From Phycisphaerae bacterium (GTDB lineage: Bacteria > Planctomycetota > Phycisphaerae > Phycisphaerales > UBA1924): a stretch of DNA of 64,000 nucleotides. Positions 25,188 to 33,395 of the stretch are shown here, one piece after another. Every line of letters starts with the position of its first letter. Within the stretch, counting starts at the first letter, position 1. The stretch is from positions 326,863 through 390,862 of the forward strand of contig BJHL01000002.1 of the NCBI GenBank assembly GCA_014192545.1. Direction: 5' to 3'. Under the pieces are notes generated by a model. The model was not told where the DNA came from. It worked only from the letters and a program-made list of their open reading frames with translations, and searched no databases. The position numbers and the translations under genes were made by a program.

Positions 25188-26576
25188 TTGCACGATTCAA
25201 CTTCCATTTCCAGACGGGCGGCGTTGGGGGTTCTGGCGGCGGCGGGCGTGGGGTACGCGGCGTTTGGGCCTCGTGGTTCGCGTGATCCGCTTGCGCGCGG
25301 GCGCGTGCAATTGACGTATTGGGAAAAGTGGACGGGGCACGAGGCGCTGTCGATGCAGCGGCTGGTCGACAAGTTCAATCAGTCGCAGGATCGGATATAT
25401 GTTCGATATCTGTCGATGACCATGATTGAGCAGAAGGCGATGGTGGCGGTGGCGGGTGGGTCGCCGCCGGACGTTATTGGGTTGTATAACAAGAATCTGC
25501 CGCTGTTTGCGGAGAGCAAGGCGATTTTGCCGCTGGGGGAGATGGCGAGCAAGCGCGGGCTGACGAAGCAGACGTATGCGGATGCGATTTGGCGGCAGTG
25601 CAATGTGAGCGTGCGTGATCGGGATAGCGTGATGGGGCCGCCGACGTTGTATGGCATGCCGAATACATGCTCGACGATGGCGTTGTATTACAACAAGCAA
25701 TTGATGGTGGAAGCGGGGTATGACGCGACGGTTGCGCCGACGAGCATTGCGCAGCTTGATTTGATCGCGGAAGAGTTGACGGTCATTGATGCGAGCAAGC
25801 CTGGGGCGGGGCGATTTGTGCGGCTGGGGTTTACTCCCAGTGAGCCGGGTTGGTGGCCCCACGTGTGGGCTCCGCATTTTGGTGGGTCGCTATATGACCG
25901 CGAGAATGACAAGGCGACGGCGGCGAGTGATCCTTGTGTGCGGGCGTATGAATGGGTGCAGACGTATCCGGACAAGTTGGGCGTGCAGGATGTGATGGGG
26001 TTTCAGAGCGGGCTGGGGAGTTACAGCAGTGCGGAGCAGCCGCTGCTGTCGGGGCGGGTGGCGATGTGTTTGCATGGGCCGTTTTTGGTGAATGTGATCA
26101 AGCAGTTCAAGCCAGATTTTCCGTTTGGGGTTGCGCCGTTTCCGTGTCAGTGGGGTTCTGACGCTGCGACGCCGCCTACGGGATTGGTGGAGACGGATGT
26201 GCTGGTGATACCGAGCAATTGCAAGCATCCGGAAGAGGCGTTTGAGTTCATTGCGTTTGTGCAACAAGCGGAGAACATGGAGGAGTTGTGCATCGAGCAT
26301 GCCAAGCCCAGTCCGCTGGCGGCGTGTAGCGAGGGGTATTACGCGCGGCATCCGAATCCGTATATTCGCGTGCATGAGGAGATTGCAAGGAGTCCTCGCG
26401 GTTTTGGATATCCGGAGACGCGCGTGTGGAACGAGTATGAGAATGTGTTTCGGCGGACGTTTGAGCGGGATATCTGGCAGCTTTCGATGAAGGCGCGTGA
26501 TGCGTTGACGCAGGTGCAGACTACGGCGCAGGCGGCGATTGACTTGGCTCGCGAGCGGCGGAGGCTGCGGGCATGA
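25188..26576 (+). CDS. ABC sugar transporter substrate-binding protein (family 1)
   Basis: The start is TTG at 25188-25190, with AGGA 8 nt upstream; an in-frame stop at 25176 rules out a longer form. The 462-residue protein has a twin-arginine-like leader (SRRAALGVLAAAGVGYAAF), then LTYWEKWTGHEALSMQRLVDKFN and PDVIGLYNKNLPLF, which are hallmarks of MalE/UgpB-type sugar-binding proteins. It should capture a sugar or oligosaccharide in the periplasm and deliver it to the two permeases that follow. The stop overlaps the next start (ATGA). Confidence 0.93.
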   Translation: MHDSTSISRRAALGVLAAAGVGYAAFGPRGSRDPLARGRVQLTYWEKWTGHEALSMQRLVDKFNQSQDRIYVRYLSMTMIEQKAMVAVAGGSPPDVIGLYNKNLPLFAESKAILPLGEMASKRGLTKQTYADAIWRQCNVSVRDRDSVMGPPTLYGMPNTCSTMALYYNKQLMVEAGYDATVAPTSIAQLDLIAEELTVIDASKPGAGRFVRLGFTPSEPGWWPHVWAPHFGGSLYDRENDKATAASDPCVRAYEWVQTYPDKLGVQDVMGFQSGLGSYSSAEQPLLSGRVAMCLHGPFLVNVIKQFKPDFPFGVAPFPCQWGSDAATPPTGLVETDVLVIPSNCKHPEEAFEFIAFVQQAENMEELCIEHAKPSPLAACSEGYYARHPNPYIRVHEEIARSPRGFGYPETRVWNEYENVFRRTFERDIWQLSMKARDALTQVQTTAQAAIDLARERRRLRA

Positions 26577-27475
26577 ATGTGCGACGTCATGAAGATTCGG
26601 TGCGGATGGGGATGTTGTGGATCAGTCCGTGGATACTTGGTTTTGTTTTATTTTTGCTGACGCCGCTGGCGATGAGCGTGTATTACTCGCTGAGTGATTA
26701 CCCGGTGTTGGAGAAGCCGGTGTTCATTGGGCTGGCGAACTACAAGCGGCTATGGAATGATCCGACGTTTTGGATTGTGCTGAAGAACACACTGATTTTT
26801 AGTGTGGTTGTGGTGCCGGCGAGCACGGTGCTGGCGCTGGGGCTGGCTGCGCTGCTGAATAAGGAACTGCCTGGTTGGAAGTTTGCGCGGGCGATTATCG
26901 TGTTGCCCACGCTTGTGCCAGCGGCGGCGGCGGCGATGGCGTGGCTGTGGATTTTGAATACTGATGTTGGGTTGCTGAACCGGATGATCGGGCCTGTGCT
27001 GGGCGTGTTCAATCTCGCGGCGCCGGCGTGGCTGCAGAACAAAACGTGGGCGATGCCGGCGATGATGATCGTGAGTTTGTGGCAGGTGGGGCAGAGTGTG
27101 CTGATTTATCAAGCGGCGCTGCGAGAAGTGCCTGAGAGTCTGCATGAAGCGGCGGAACTTGATGGGCTGGTGGGGCTGCGAAGATTCTGGCATGTGACGC
27201 TGCCGATGATTTCGCCCGTGGTGTTGTTCAACGTGGTGATCGGCGTGATTGGCGCGATGCAGGTGTTTGTGTTTCCGTTCATCATGACCAATGGCGGGCC
27301 CGGGACGGCGACGTATTTCTACTCGATGTATCTATATGACAACGCGTTTTTGTTTGGGCCGCAGATGGGGTATGCGTGTGCGATGGCGTGGGTGCAGATG
27401 ATGATGGTGGGGGCGTTGACGTGGCTGCTGTTTCGCATGTCGCGTCGCAATGTTCACTACCGGGGAGGTGCGTGA
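26573..27475 (+). CDS. Sugar ABC transporter permease (MalF/UgpA type)
   Basis: This 300-residue membrane protein has six predicted helices and the EAA loop EAAELDGLVGLRRFWHVTLP that docks the ATPase. The N-terminus (SPWILGFVLFLLTPLAMSVYYS) is typical of MalF/UgpA partners. Its start overlaps the stop of the binding-protein gene (ATGA) and its stop shares a base with the next ATG, so the three are translationally coupled. No ATPase gene is in the operon. Confidence 0.94.
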   Translation: MNVRRHEDSVRMGMLWISPWILGFVLFLLTPLAMSVYYSLSDYPVLEKPVFIGLANYKRLWNDPTFWIVLKNTLIFSVVVVPASTVLALGLAALLNKELPGWKFARAIIVLPTLVPAAAAAMAWLWILNTDVGLLNRMIGPVLGVFNLAAPAWLQNKTWAMPAMMIVSLWQVGQSVLIYQAALREVPESLHEAAELDGLVGLRRFWHVTLPMISPVVLFNVVIGVIGAMQVFVFPFIMTNGGPGTATYFYSMYLYDNAFLFGPQMGYACAMAWVQMMMVGALTWLLFRMSRRNVHYRGGA

Positions 27476-28332
27476 TGAATGCGCGGCGCACACTTTCGTG
27501 GTTGTTGCTGGTTGCGTTCGCGTTTGCGTTTGCGCTGCCGCTTATTTGGATGTTTCTGACGAGCGTGAAGCCGGGCGAACAGACGGTGTTGGCGGGGGAT
27601 GGCGTGCTGAGTGTGCTGCCTTCGCCGATTTCGAAGACGCCTGCGTATGCGGCGGAGAACTTTGGGAAAGTGCTGCGAGATCCGGTGGTGGATTTTCCGT
27701 TGTACCTTCGCAACACGCTGGTGGTCACGATTTTGACGGTGATGGGTACGGTTGTCTCGAGCGCCATTGTGGCGTATGGGTTTGCGCGTGTGCAGTGGCG
27801 CGGGCGGAACGTGGCGTTTGGTGTGATGCTGGCGACGATGATGATTCCGTTTCCGGTGATCATGGGGCCGCTGTATGTTTTGTTCAAGGAACTGGGCTGG
27901 ATCGGGACGTTCAAGCCGCTTTGGGTGCCAGCGTGGTTTGGGCATGCGTTTAGCGTGTTTCTCTTGCGGCAGTTTTTCCTGGGGATTCCGCGAGAACTGA
28001 ACGATGCGGCGAAGATTGACGGGTGTAATCACTGGCAGACGTTTACGCGGGTGATTTTGCCGATCAGCAAGCCTGCGTTGACGGTGGTTGCGTTGTTGCA
28101 GTTTGTGTTTGCGTGGAATGATTTTCTGGGGCCGCTGATTTTCTTGACGGATCGCAATCAGTACACGCTTGCGCTGGGGCTGCAGTTGTATCAGAGTCAG
28201 ACGGGCAACACGCCTTGGAATTTGCTGATGGCGGCGACGACGATTGTGATTCTGCCGGTGGTGATTATGTTCTTGATCGCGCAGCGTGCATTGATTGAGG
28301 GCATTGCGACGCAGGGCATGCGCGAGGCGTGA
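27475..28332 (+). CDS. Sugar ABC transporter permease (MalG/UgpE type)
   Basis: The start ATG 27475-27477 shares its first base with the TGA of the previous gene, giving 285 residues. The sequence LPLIWMFLTSVKPGEQT and the EAA loop RELNDAAKIDGCNHWQTFTRVILP mark the MalG/UgpE partner. Together with the neighbour it forms the membrane channel of a sugar importer. The ATPase must come from elsewhere, as with shared MsmK/UgpC-type subunits. kdsB follows after 21 bp. Confidence 0.94.
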   Translation: MNARRTLSWLLLVAFAFAFALPLIWMFLTSVKPGEQTVLAGDGVLSVLPSPISKTPAYAAENFGKVLRDPVVDFPLYLRNTLVVTILTVMGTVVSSAIVAYGFARVQWRGRNVAFGVMLATMMIPFPVIMGPLYVLFKELGWIGTFKPLWVPAWFGHAFSVFLLRQFFLGIPRELNDAAKIDGCNHWQTFTRVILPISKPALTVVALLQFVFAWNDFLGPLIFLTDRNQYTLALGLQLYQSQTGNTPWNLLMAATTIVILPVVIMFLIAQRALIEGIATQGMREA

Positions 28333-28353
28333 AGCCTACTACCGTGGCAGACC

Positions 28354-29091
28354 ATGATCATCGGCATGATTCCAGCACGGCTTGGTTCGACGCGATTTCC
28401 TGAGAAAGTTCTGGCTGCGGCGACGGGCAAGCCCTTGGTGCAGCATGTGTGGGAACGGGCGAAGCTCGCAACATCGCTCGCGCGCGTTGTGATCGCGACG
28501 GATCACGCGCGGGTGTTCGCGGCGTGCGAGAAGTTTGGTGCGCAGGTGCTGATGACGCGTGAGGATCATCCTAATGGCAGCAGTCGTCTCGCGGAAGCGA
28601 GTGATGTGCTGGGGCTGACGGATAGCGACATTGTCGTGAATATTCAGGGCGATGAGCCGGAGATTGAGCCCGCGGTGATTGACGCGGCGGCGCATGCCGT
28701 TGAACGGACGGGTGCGGAAGTTGCGACAATTGCTTGTCCCTTCGCGGTGAGTGATGATCCGAGCAATCCGGCGATTGTCAAAGTGATTGCGCGGCGTGAT
28801 GGGATGGCGATGTATTTCAGCAGGTCACGCATTCCATATCCGCGCGATGGGGCGCTGGCGAGTGAGGTGGGCGTGCTGCGGCATGTGGGGCTGTACGCGT
28901 ACCGCGTGGGATTTTTGCGGAAGTATGTGGCGCTGCCTGCGACGCCGCTTGAGCGGATTGAGAGTTTGGAGCAGCTTCGCGTGCTCGAGCATGGATACCA
29001 GATTGCGGTGGTGACGATGAAGGATGTGGGCGGGGCGGGGATAGATACGCCGGAGCAGTATGCGGAGTTTGTGGGGAGGAACAGGCAGTAG
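28354..29091 (+). CDS. kdsB: 3-deoxy-manno-octulosonate cytidylyltransferase (CMP-Kdo synthetase)
   Basis: The 245-residue protein has the KdsB signatures: nucleotide-binding PARLGSTRFPEKVLA at 7-21, the NGSSRLAEA region, the metal-site stretch NIQGDEPEIEP, SRSRIPYPR and the sugar-binding segment PLERIESLEQLRVLEHG. It activates Kdo as CMP-Kdo for lipopolysaccharide core synthesis, which implies a Gram-negative outer membrane. It lies 21 bp after the sugar permease and may share its transcript. A hairpin at 29124-29145 probably ends the unit. An internal ATG at codon 5 is an alternative start. Confidence 0.95.
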   Translation: MIIGMIPARLGSTRFPEKVLAAATGKPLVQHVWERAKLATSLARVVIATDHARVFAACEKFGAQVLMTREDHPNGSSRLAEASDVLGLTDSDIVVNIQGDEPEIEPAVIDAAAHAVERTGAEVATIACPFAVSDDPSNPAIVKVIARRDGMAMYFSRSRIPYPRDGALASEVGVLRHVGLYAYRVGFLRKYVALPATPLERIESLEQLRVLEHGYQIAVVTMKDVGGAGIDTPEQYAEFVGRNRQ

Positions 29092-29145
29092 GGACTAGGA
29101 ACTAGGGATTAGGGAAAACGAACAAGGCAGGCGGGGGCCTGCCTT
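29092..29145 (+). terminator. Terminator hairpin preceded by degenerate ACTAGG/ATTAGG repeat
   Basis: AAGGCAGG (29124-29131) pairs with CCTGCCTT (29138-29145), followed by ATT, between convergent kdsB and rny. Just before it, 29094-29114 carries three near-repeats of GGA(C/T)TAGG, a type of short intergenic repeat. The hairpin probably stops transcription from one or both sides. Confidence 0.6.
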
Positions 29146-29187
29146 ATTGCATGAGATTGATTGTCGGTCGAGTCTGCTGAGGCTTAC

Positions 29188-30792
29188 TCAGCGTGCGTAT
29201 TCAATAGCTCGCGTTTCACGCAGCACCGTCACGCGAATTTCGCCTGGGAAGGTCATTTCTTCGCTGACGCGTTTGGCGATTTGGTGGGCGATGAGGTATG
29301 CCTCGTCGTCGTCCACTTTGTCGGCGTCGATCATGACGCGGACTTCACGGCCGGCTTGAATCGCGTGGGCTTCGTTGACGCCTTTGAAGCTCATGGCGAT
29401 ATCTTGCAGTTCGTTGAGGCGCTGCACATACTTTTCGAGGCTTTCGCGGCGGGCACCGGGGCGGGCGCTGCTGACAGCGTCGGCAGCCATAACGATGGGT
29501 GTGTAGAAACTGGTTGACGGAATGTCGGCGTGGTGGCCGCCGATGGCGTTGAGGACGGGGTCTTTCTCGCCGAATTGGCGGGCGAAGTCCATGCCGATCT
29601 TGGGGTGGCCACCTTCCATTTCGTGGTCCATGGCTTTGCCGATGTCGTGGAGGAAGCCGCAGCGGCGGGCGATTGCGCCGTCGAGGCCCAGTTGCTCGGC
29701 GATGATTTGGCAGAGGAATCCGACTTCGATGGAGTGACGCAATACGTTTTGGCCGTAGCTGGTGCGGTAGTGCAACTTGCCCATAGCCTCGACGACCTTG
29801 GGGTGCAAGCCGCGGAGGTTGACTTCGAGGGCGGCTTCTTTGCCAAACTTGATGATCTTCTCGCCGATTTCGCTCTTGACCTTTTCGGCGACTTCTTCGA
29901 TTCGAGTGGGGTGCATGCGGCCGTCGGCGATGAGGCGTTCGAGGCTTTCGACAGCGATAGCCTGGCGGACTTTGTCGAAGCATGAAACGACGATGACACC
30001 GGGCGTGTCGTCCACGATGATATCAACGCCGGTGGCTTTTTCGATTGCGCGAATGTTGCGACCTTCGCGGCCGATGATGCGACCCTTCATGTCGTCGCTG
30101 GGAATGGCGACGCTGCGGACAGTGCTCTCGCTGCTGTGCTCGGCGGCGTAGCGCTGAATGGCCATCAGGGTGATTTCGCGGGCTTTGGACTTGGCTTCGT
30201 GCTCGGCGTCTTCGATGAGCTTGCGGGTGACTTTGGCGACATCGTGGCGGGCATCTTCTTCGACGCGCTTGAGCAAGAGTTCCTTGGCATCGTGGCGGCT
30301 CATGCCGGCGATGCTGGTGAGCAGGTCTTTTTGCTGTTCGAAGATTCGCTGGGTTTCGGTTTCGCGCTTGCCGAGGAGTTCTTCGCGCTGGCGGATGTTC
30401 TCGGTTTGCTTGTTCATCTGTGAATCGCGCTGGGAGAGGGTTTCTTCCTTGCGATCAACGAGATCCTCGCGCTTGCTGAGGCGTTTTTCCTGTTCGCGAA
30501 TTTCGTCGCGGTCTCTTTCGATTTCGGATTCGATTCGGGACTTCTTTTCGAGCAACGTTTTCTCGGCTTCGACGCGGGCCTTCTCTGCTTCGACTTGTGC
30601 CTGGTTGCGGGCGTCGTCGACCAGTCGCTTTGCCTCAGACTTCGCCGTGGAAAGCGTTTGTTTGGTCAGCATCTGGAGCACGAAGAAGCCAATGAGGAAG
30701 CCGACGGCGGCGGCGACGAAGATCAGGATGACTTCGACAGTCTCGAACGCGGCAAGCGTGAGCGGGGTTGCATGGATGAACGACGTATGCAC
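29188..30792 (-). CDS. rny: Ribonuclease Y
   Basis: The start is GTG at 30790-30792, 5 nt after GGGAGG. The 534-residue protein has an N-terminal membrane helix (VEVILIFVAAAVGFLIGFFVL), a long coiled coil with charged heptads to about residue 200, a KH domain (MKGRIIGREGRNIRAIEKATGVD) and an HD domain with LRHSIEVGFL and HDIGKAMDHE. These are the domains of RNase Y, the membrane-bound endoribonuclease that starts mRNA decay. Length is close to the usual 520. It stands alone, convergent with kdsB. Confidence 0.97.
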   Translation of the reverse strand: MHTSFIHATPLTLAAFETVEVILIFVAAAVGFLIGFFVLQMLTKQTLSTAKSEAKRLVDDARNQAQVEAEKARVEAEKTLLEKKSRIESEIERDRDEIREQEKRLSKREDLVDRKEETLSQRDSQMNKQTENIRQREELLGKRETETQRIFEQQKDLLTSIAGMSRHDAKELLLKRVEEDARHDVAKVTRKLIEDAEHEAKSKAREITLMAIQRYAAEHSSESTVRSVAIPSDDMKGRIIGREGRNIRAIEKATGVDIIVDDTPGVIVVSCFDKVRQAIAVESLERLIADGRMHPTRIEEVAEKVKSEIGEKIIKFGKEAALEVNLRGLHPKVVEAMGKLHYRTSYGQNVLRHSIEVGFLCQIIAEQLGLDGAIARRCGFLHDIGKAMDHEMEGGHPKIGMDFARQFGEKDPVLNAIGGHHADIPSTSFYTPIVMAADAVSSARPGARRESLEKYVQRLNELQDIAMSFKGVNEAHAIQAGREVRVMIDADKVDDDEAYLIAHQIAKRVSEEMTFPGEIRVTVLRETRAIEYAR

Positions 30793-31323
30793 AAGAGCCT
30801 CCCTTGAAAGCGCGTGCCGTCATGGCGACGCGGGTGGTGAGGGGCTTGGGCGCGGTGCGAATCGATGATCGACGGGTGCGACAGGGGCGTGGGCAGTGGG
30901 GGCGCGAGCGCGGCCCCGACGTTCACAAGTATCCAAGCATGTCAGTATCCACGCGATGTGAATCGGCGGAAACGGTGCCTGGATGGAAGACGCTCGACGT
31001 CACTGGTTGCGAGCGGAGAAAAAGAGTGAACGTGGCTGCATGCAGGAGTCCACGCTTCGCGCAGCCATCGCGAGGCGCGTGGGGAGATACGCCGAGAACC
31101 TTGCTGGCGACTGCGCGATGAATCGAATAAGGGAATGAGCGCGGCGTCAGGAAGGAATTGCTGTCACACGGATTGTCGATGACCGATGCGTGCCTCGCCG
31201 GAAGCCCGGACAGGAAACGAATCAAATCTTCATTGGATGGTAGGGTGTGGTCCCGACGTGAGTGTGCAGGTTTGCAAACACAATCACCAACCGAGACCGG
31301 TGCGGCGTGGGTATCCTGTGAGC
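30793..31323. other. Gap between rny and lipoprotein gene
   Basis: These 530 bp hold the upstream region of rny (reading left) and of the lipoprotein gene (reading right). I see no supported gene; open frames on both strands lack protein-like composition. The size and GC content leave room for a small RNA, but I could not recognise 6S, SRP, RNase P or tmRNA features. Confidence 0.4.
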
Positions 31324-32127
31324 ATGATGACTTTGCCTCGCGTCGCTCTGTTGCCGGTGGCGGCTTTGGCCCTGATTGGGTTGCTGGTGCCTGCGCTATC
31401 GGGCTGTACAGCTACCAAACGGCGAGTGCTGGGTCGCACGGTGGCGATCGCGAACGTTGAGTCGGTGGTGCCGGAGCGCGGGCCGGTGAACGCACCGGTC
31501 AGCAAGGTCGTGCCGCTGTTTGGGGTGATTGTTGAGAACGCCAACGGCAGTGTGATTGTGATTGCGGATCCGTCGGTGAATGTGCCTGAGGTGCGGGCGA
31601 AGGTGTATGGGCTTGATGATCGCGAGTCGCGGCGGTCGGGCACGGTGCCGGCGTGGGTGGCGGCGAGCATTGAGAAGTATGACAACGTGAACACGTTGCA
31701 GGTGTTGGCGGCGGACCCGAGTGGTGAGAATCGCAGCGTGGACCTGCGCGTGGTGGTGCCCGCGACGGCGTTTGTGAATGTGAATAACAGTGGTGGCAAT
31801 ATCGAGATCACGGGCATTGGCGGGAACTTGCAGATCAGTAATGGATTGGCGGATGGGCGCGGCGGGCGCGTGCATGTGCGGACGGATAAGGCGCTGAAGG
31901 ACGGCGCGTTGATTCGGGTGCGCAATGGTGATGTGTCGCTGACGTTTGGCAAGGGGACGGCCGGGAAGCTTGATGCCAAGGGGCGGAGCGTGAACATTCG
32001 GACCGACGGCATAAAGCCCAAGGGCGTGATCGCGGATACGGACAGCTACCAGGGAGAACTGGGGTCTTTGGGGAAGGACATGATCATTCGTGTGGTGGAT
32101 GGCAAGTTGACGTTGCTGGTTGAGTGA
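31324..32127 (+). CDS. Lipoprotein with DUF4097-like beta-repeat domain
   Basis: I start at ATG 31324 or the next codon (267 residues). The leader MTLPRVALLPVAALALIGLLVPALSGC ends in a lipobox, so the protein is lipid-anchored. The C-terminal half has repeating beta-strand units (VNVNNSGGNIEITGIGGN, GGRVHVRTDK, VSLTFGKGT, RSVNIRTDG) like the DUF4097 'adhesin-like' right-handed helix found in anti-sigma and envelope proteins. Function in this group is not known. It lies 74 bp upstream of the folD-like gene and is co-directional with it. Confidence 0.7.
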   Translation: MMTLPRVALLPVAALALIGLLVPALSGCTATKRRVLGRTVAIANVESVVPERGPVNAPVSKVVPLFGVIVENANGSVIVIADPSVNVPEVRAKVYGLDDRESRRSGTVPAWVAASIEKYDNVNTLQVLAADPSGENRSVDLRVVVPATAFVNVNNSGGNIEITGIGGNLQISNGLADGRGGRVHVRTDKALKDGALIRVRNGDVSLTFGKGTAGKLDAKGRSVNIRTDGIKPKGVIADTDSYQGELGSLGKDMIIRVVDGKLTLLVE

Positions 32128-32201
32128 TCGAATTGCATGATTGCGATATTGATCGCAACTCGCGATCACGTTTTTAGTGATTGGGTGCAGACACTTCCGA
32201 T

Positions 32202-33110
32202 ATGACCAATGCCGCCCGCATCATCGACGGTAACGCTCTTGCTGCCAACTTGCGCGAGCAGATTGCTTCCCGCGCGGCAGTGTTGAAGCAGCGCGGCCGG
32301 ATGGTGCAGCTTGATGCGGTGCTGGTTGAGAGCGGCGACAACGGCGCGCGGGTGTACGCCGAGAACCAGGCGAAGACGTGCGAGAAGGTTGGCATCGCGT
32401 ATCGCTTGCATCGCATGCCTGCGGGATCGAGCTTTGAAGAAATCGCAGCGATGGTGACTTCGCTGAGCGAGAACCAGGCTTGCCATGCGATCATGGTGCA
32501 TGTGCCGCTGCCGGATGGAATCGATCCGTATCGCGTGCAGCGGCTGATTCATGTCGACAAGGACGTCGAAGGCGTCAACCCGGCGAACATCGGGAACATT
32601 GTGTATGGACGCAGCAGCCTTGCACCGTGTACGGCACTTGCTGTGGTGAAGATGGTCGAGAGCGTGCACGGGCCGACGAATCATATTTTTGGTGAGCCGA
32701 CGGCGGGACCTTTGCTGCGCGGCAAAGTGGCGGTGGTGATTGGCGCGAGCGATGTGGTGGGCAAACCCATTGCCGTGATGCTGATGCGGCATGATGCGAC
32801 GGTGATAAGTTGCAACAAGTGGACGCCTGAGATGCCGGCGTATGCGCGCAGCGCGGATGTGCTGGTAGCGGCGGCGGGTGTACCGGGGCTGATTACGCAA
32901 GAGATGGTGAAGCACGGCGCGACGGTGATTGACGTGGGCGTGAATCGCGTGGTGACTGCGGAAGGCAAGTCGAAGACTGTGGGCGATGTGGCGTTTGAGC
33001 AAGTGAGCAAGGTTGCGGGGCATATAAGTCCGGTGCCGGGCGGTGTGGGACCCGTGACTGTTGCGATGTTGCTGCTGAATGTAGTTGAGAGCGCCGAACG
33101 CAAGCAGTGA
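32202..33110 (+). CDS. FolD-family protein with altered catalytic residues
   Basis: I start at ATG 32202-32204 (302 residues); a TTG 7 codons earlier is possible. The fold is FolD: N-terminal IIDGNALAANLREQI, Rossmann VAVVIGASDVVGKPIAVML and C-terminal PVPGGVGPVTVAMLL. FolD makes methenyl- and formyl-tetrahydrofolate through dehydrogenase and cyclohydrolase steps. Four key sites differ: the catalytic Lys of YxxxK is Gln (VYAENQAK), Gln of VQLPL is His (VHVPLP), Asp of KDVDG is Glu (KDVEG) and Arg of GRS is Ala (GAS). PCTPxG is PCTAL. It may be a monofunctional or otherwise redirected relative. Confidence 0.8.
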   Translation: MTNAARIIDGNALAANLREQIASRAAVLKQRGRMVQLDAVLVESGDNGARVYAENQAKTCEKVGIAYRLHRMPAGSSFEEIAAMVTSLSENQACHAIMVHVPLPDGIDPYRVQRLIHVDKDVEGVNPANIGNIVYGRSSLAPCTALAVVKMVESVHGPTNHIFGEPTAGPLLRGKVAVVIGASDVVGKPIAVMLMRHDATVISCNKWTPEMPAYARSADVLVAAAGVPGLITQEMVKHGATVIDVGVNRVVTAEGKSKTVGDVAFEQVSKVAGHISPVPGGVGPVTVAMLLLNVVESAERKQ

Positions 33111-33166
33111 TGCGGCGCGAATGTGTCGCGTGTGTGACGCGTATGTGACGGTGAAAACCATCGACA

Positions 33167-33182
33167 ACACATCGCGATGTGT
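33167..33182. repeat. Perfect 16-bp palindrome upstream of glnN
   Basis: ACACATCGCGATGTGT is a perfect palindrome about 210 bp upstream of the glutamine synthetase start and 57 bp after the folD-like stop. TGTGTCGCG (33123-33131) and GTGTCAAATCGACAC (33180-33194) nearby add further TGT/ACA dyads. It could be an operator or a weak terminator. The role is inferred from position only. Confidence 0.4.
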
Positions 33183-33395
33183 CAAATCGACACAATGAAT
33201 AAATCCGAGTTGCTTTATTGAGTTTGCGTGAAACAATTCGCCTTCACGAACGATGCCCCTCTGCGTTCGCTACATCGCTCATTCGCAACAGCACAACTCA
33301 CGAATCGTTTTCCGTCCGCACGTGTGGAGCGTGCGTACTCCAGAGCATCGGTTCAGCGTTCACTCATTGTCGGGTCACTTGCACGAAAGGCCGCT

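Noticed and set aside
30923-31225. 100-codon leftward frame in the rny upstream gap
   Set aside because: No protein-like composition, no ribosome site and no domain; more likely non-coding DNA.
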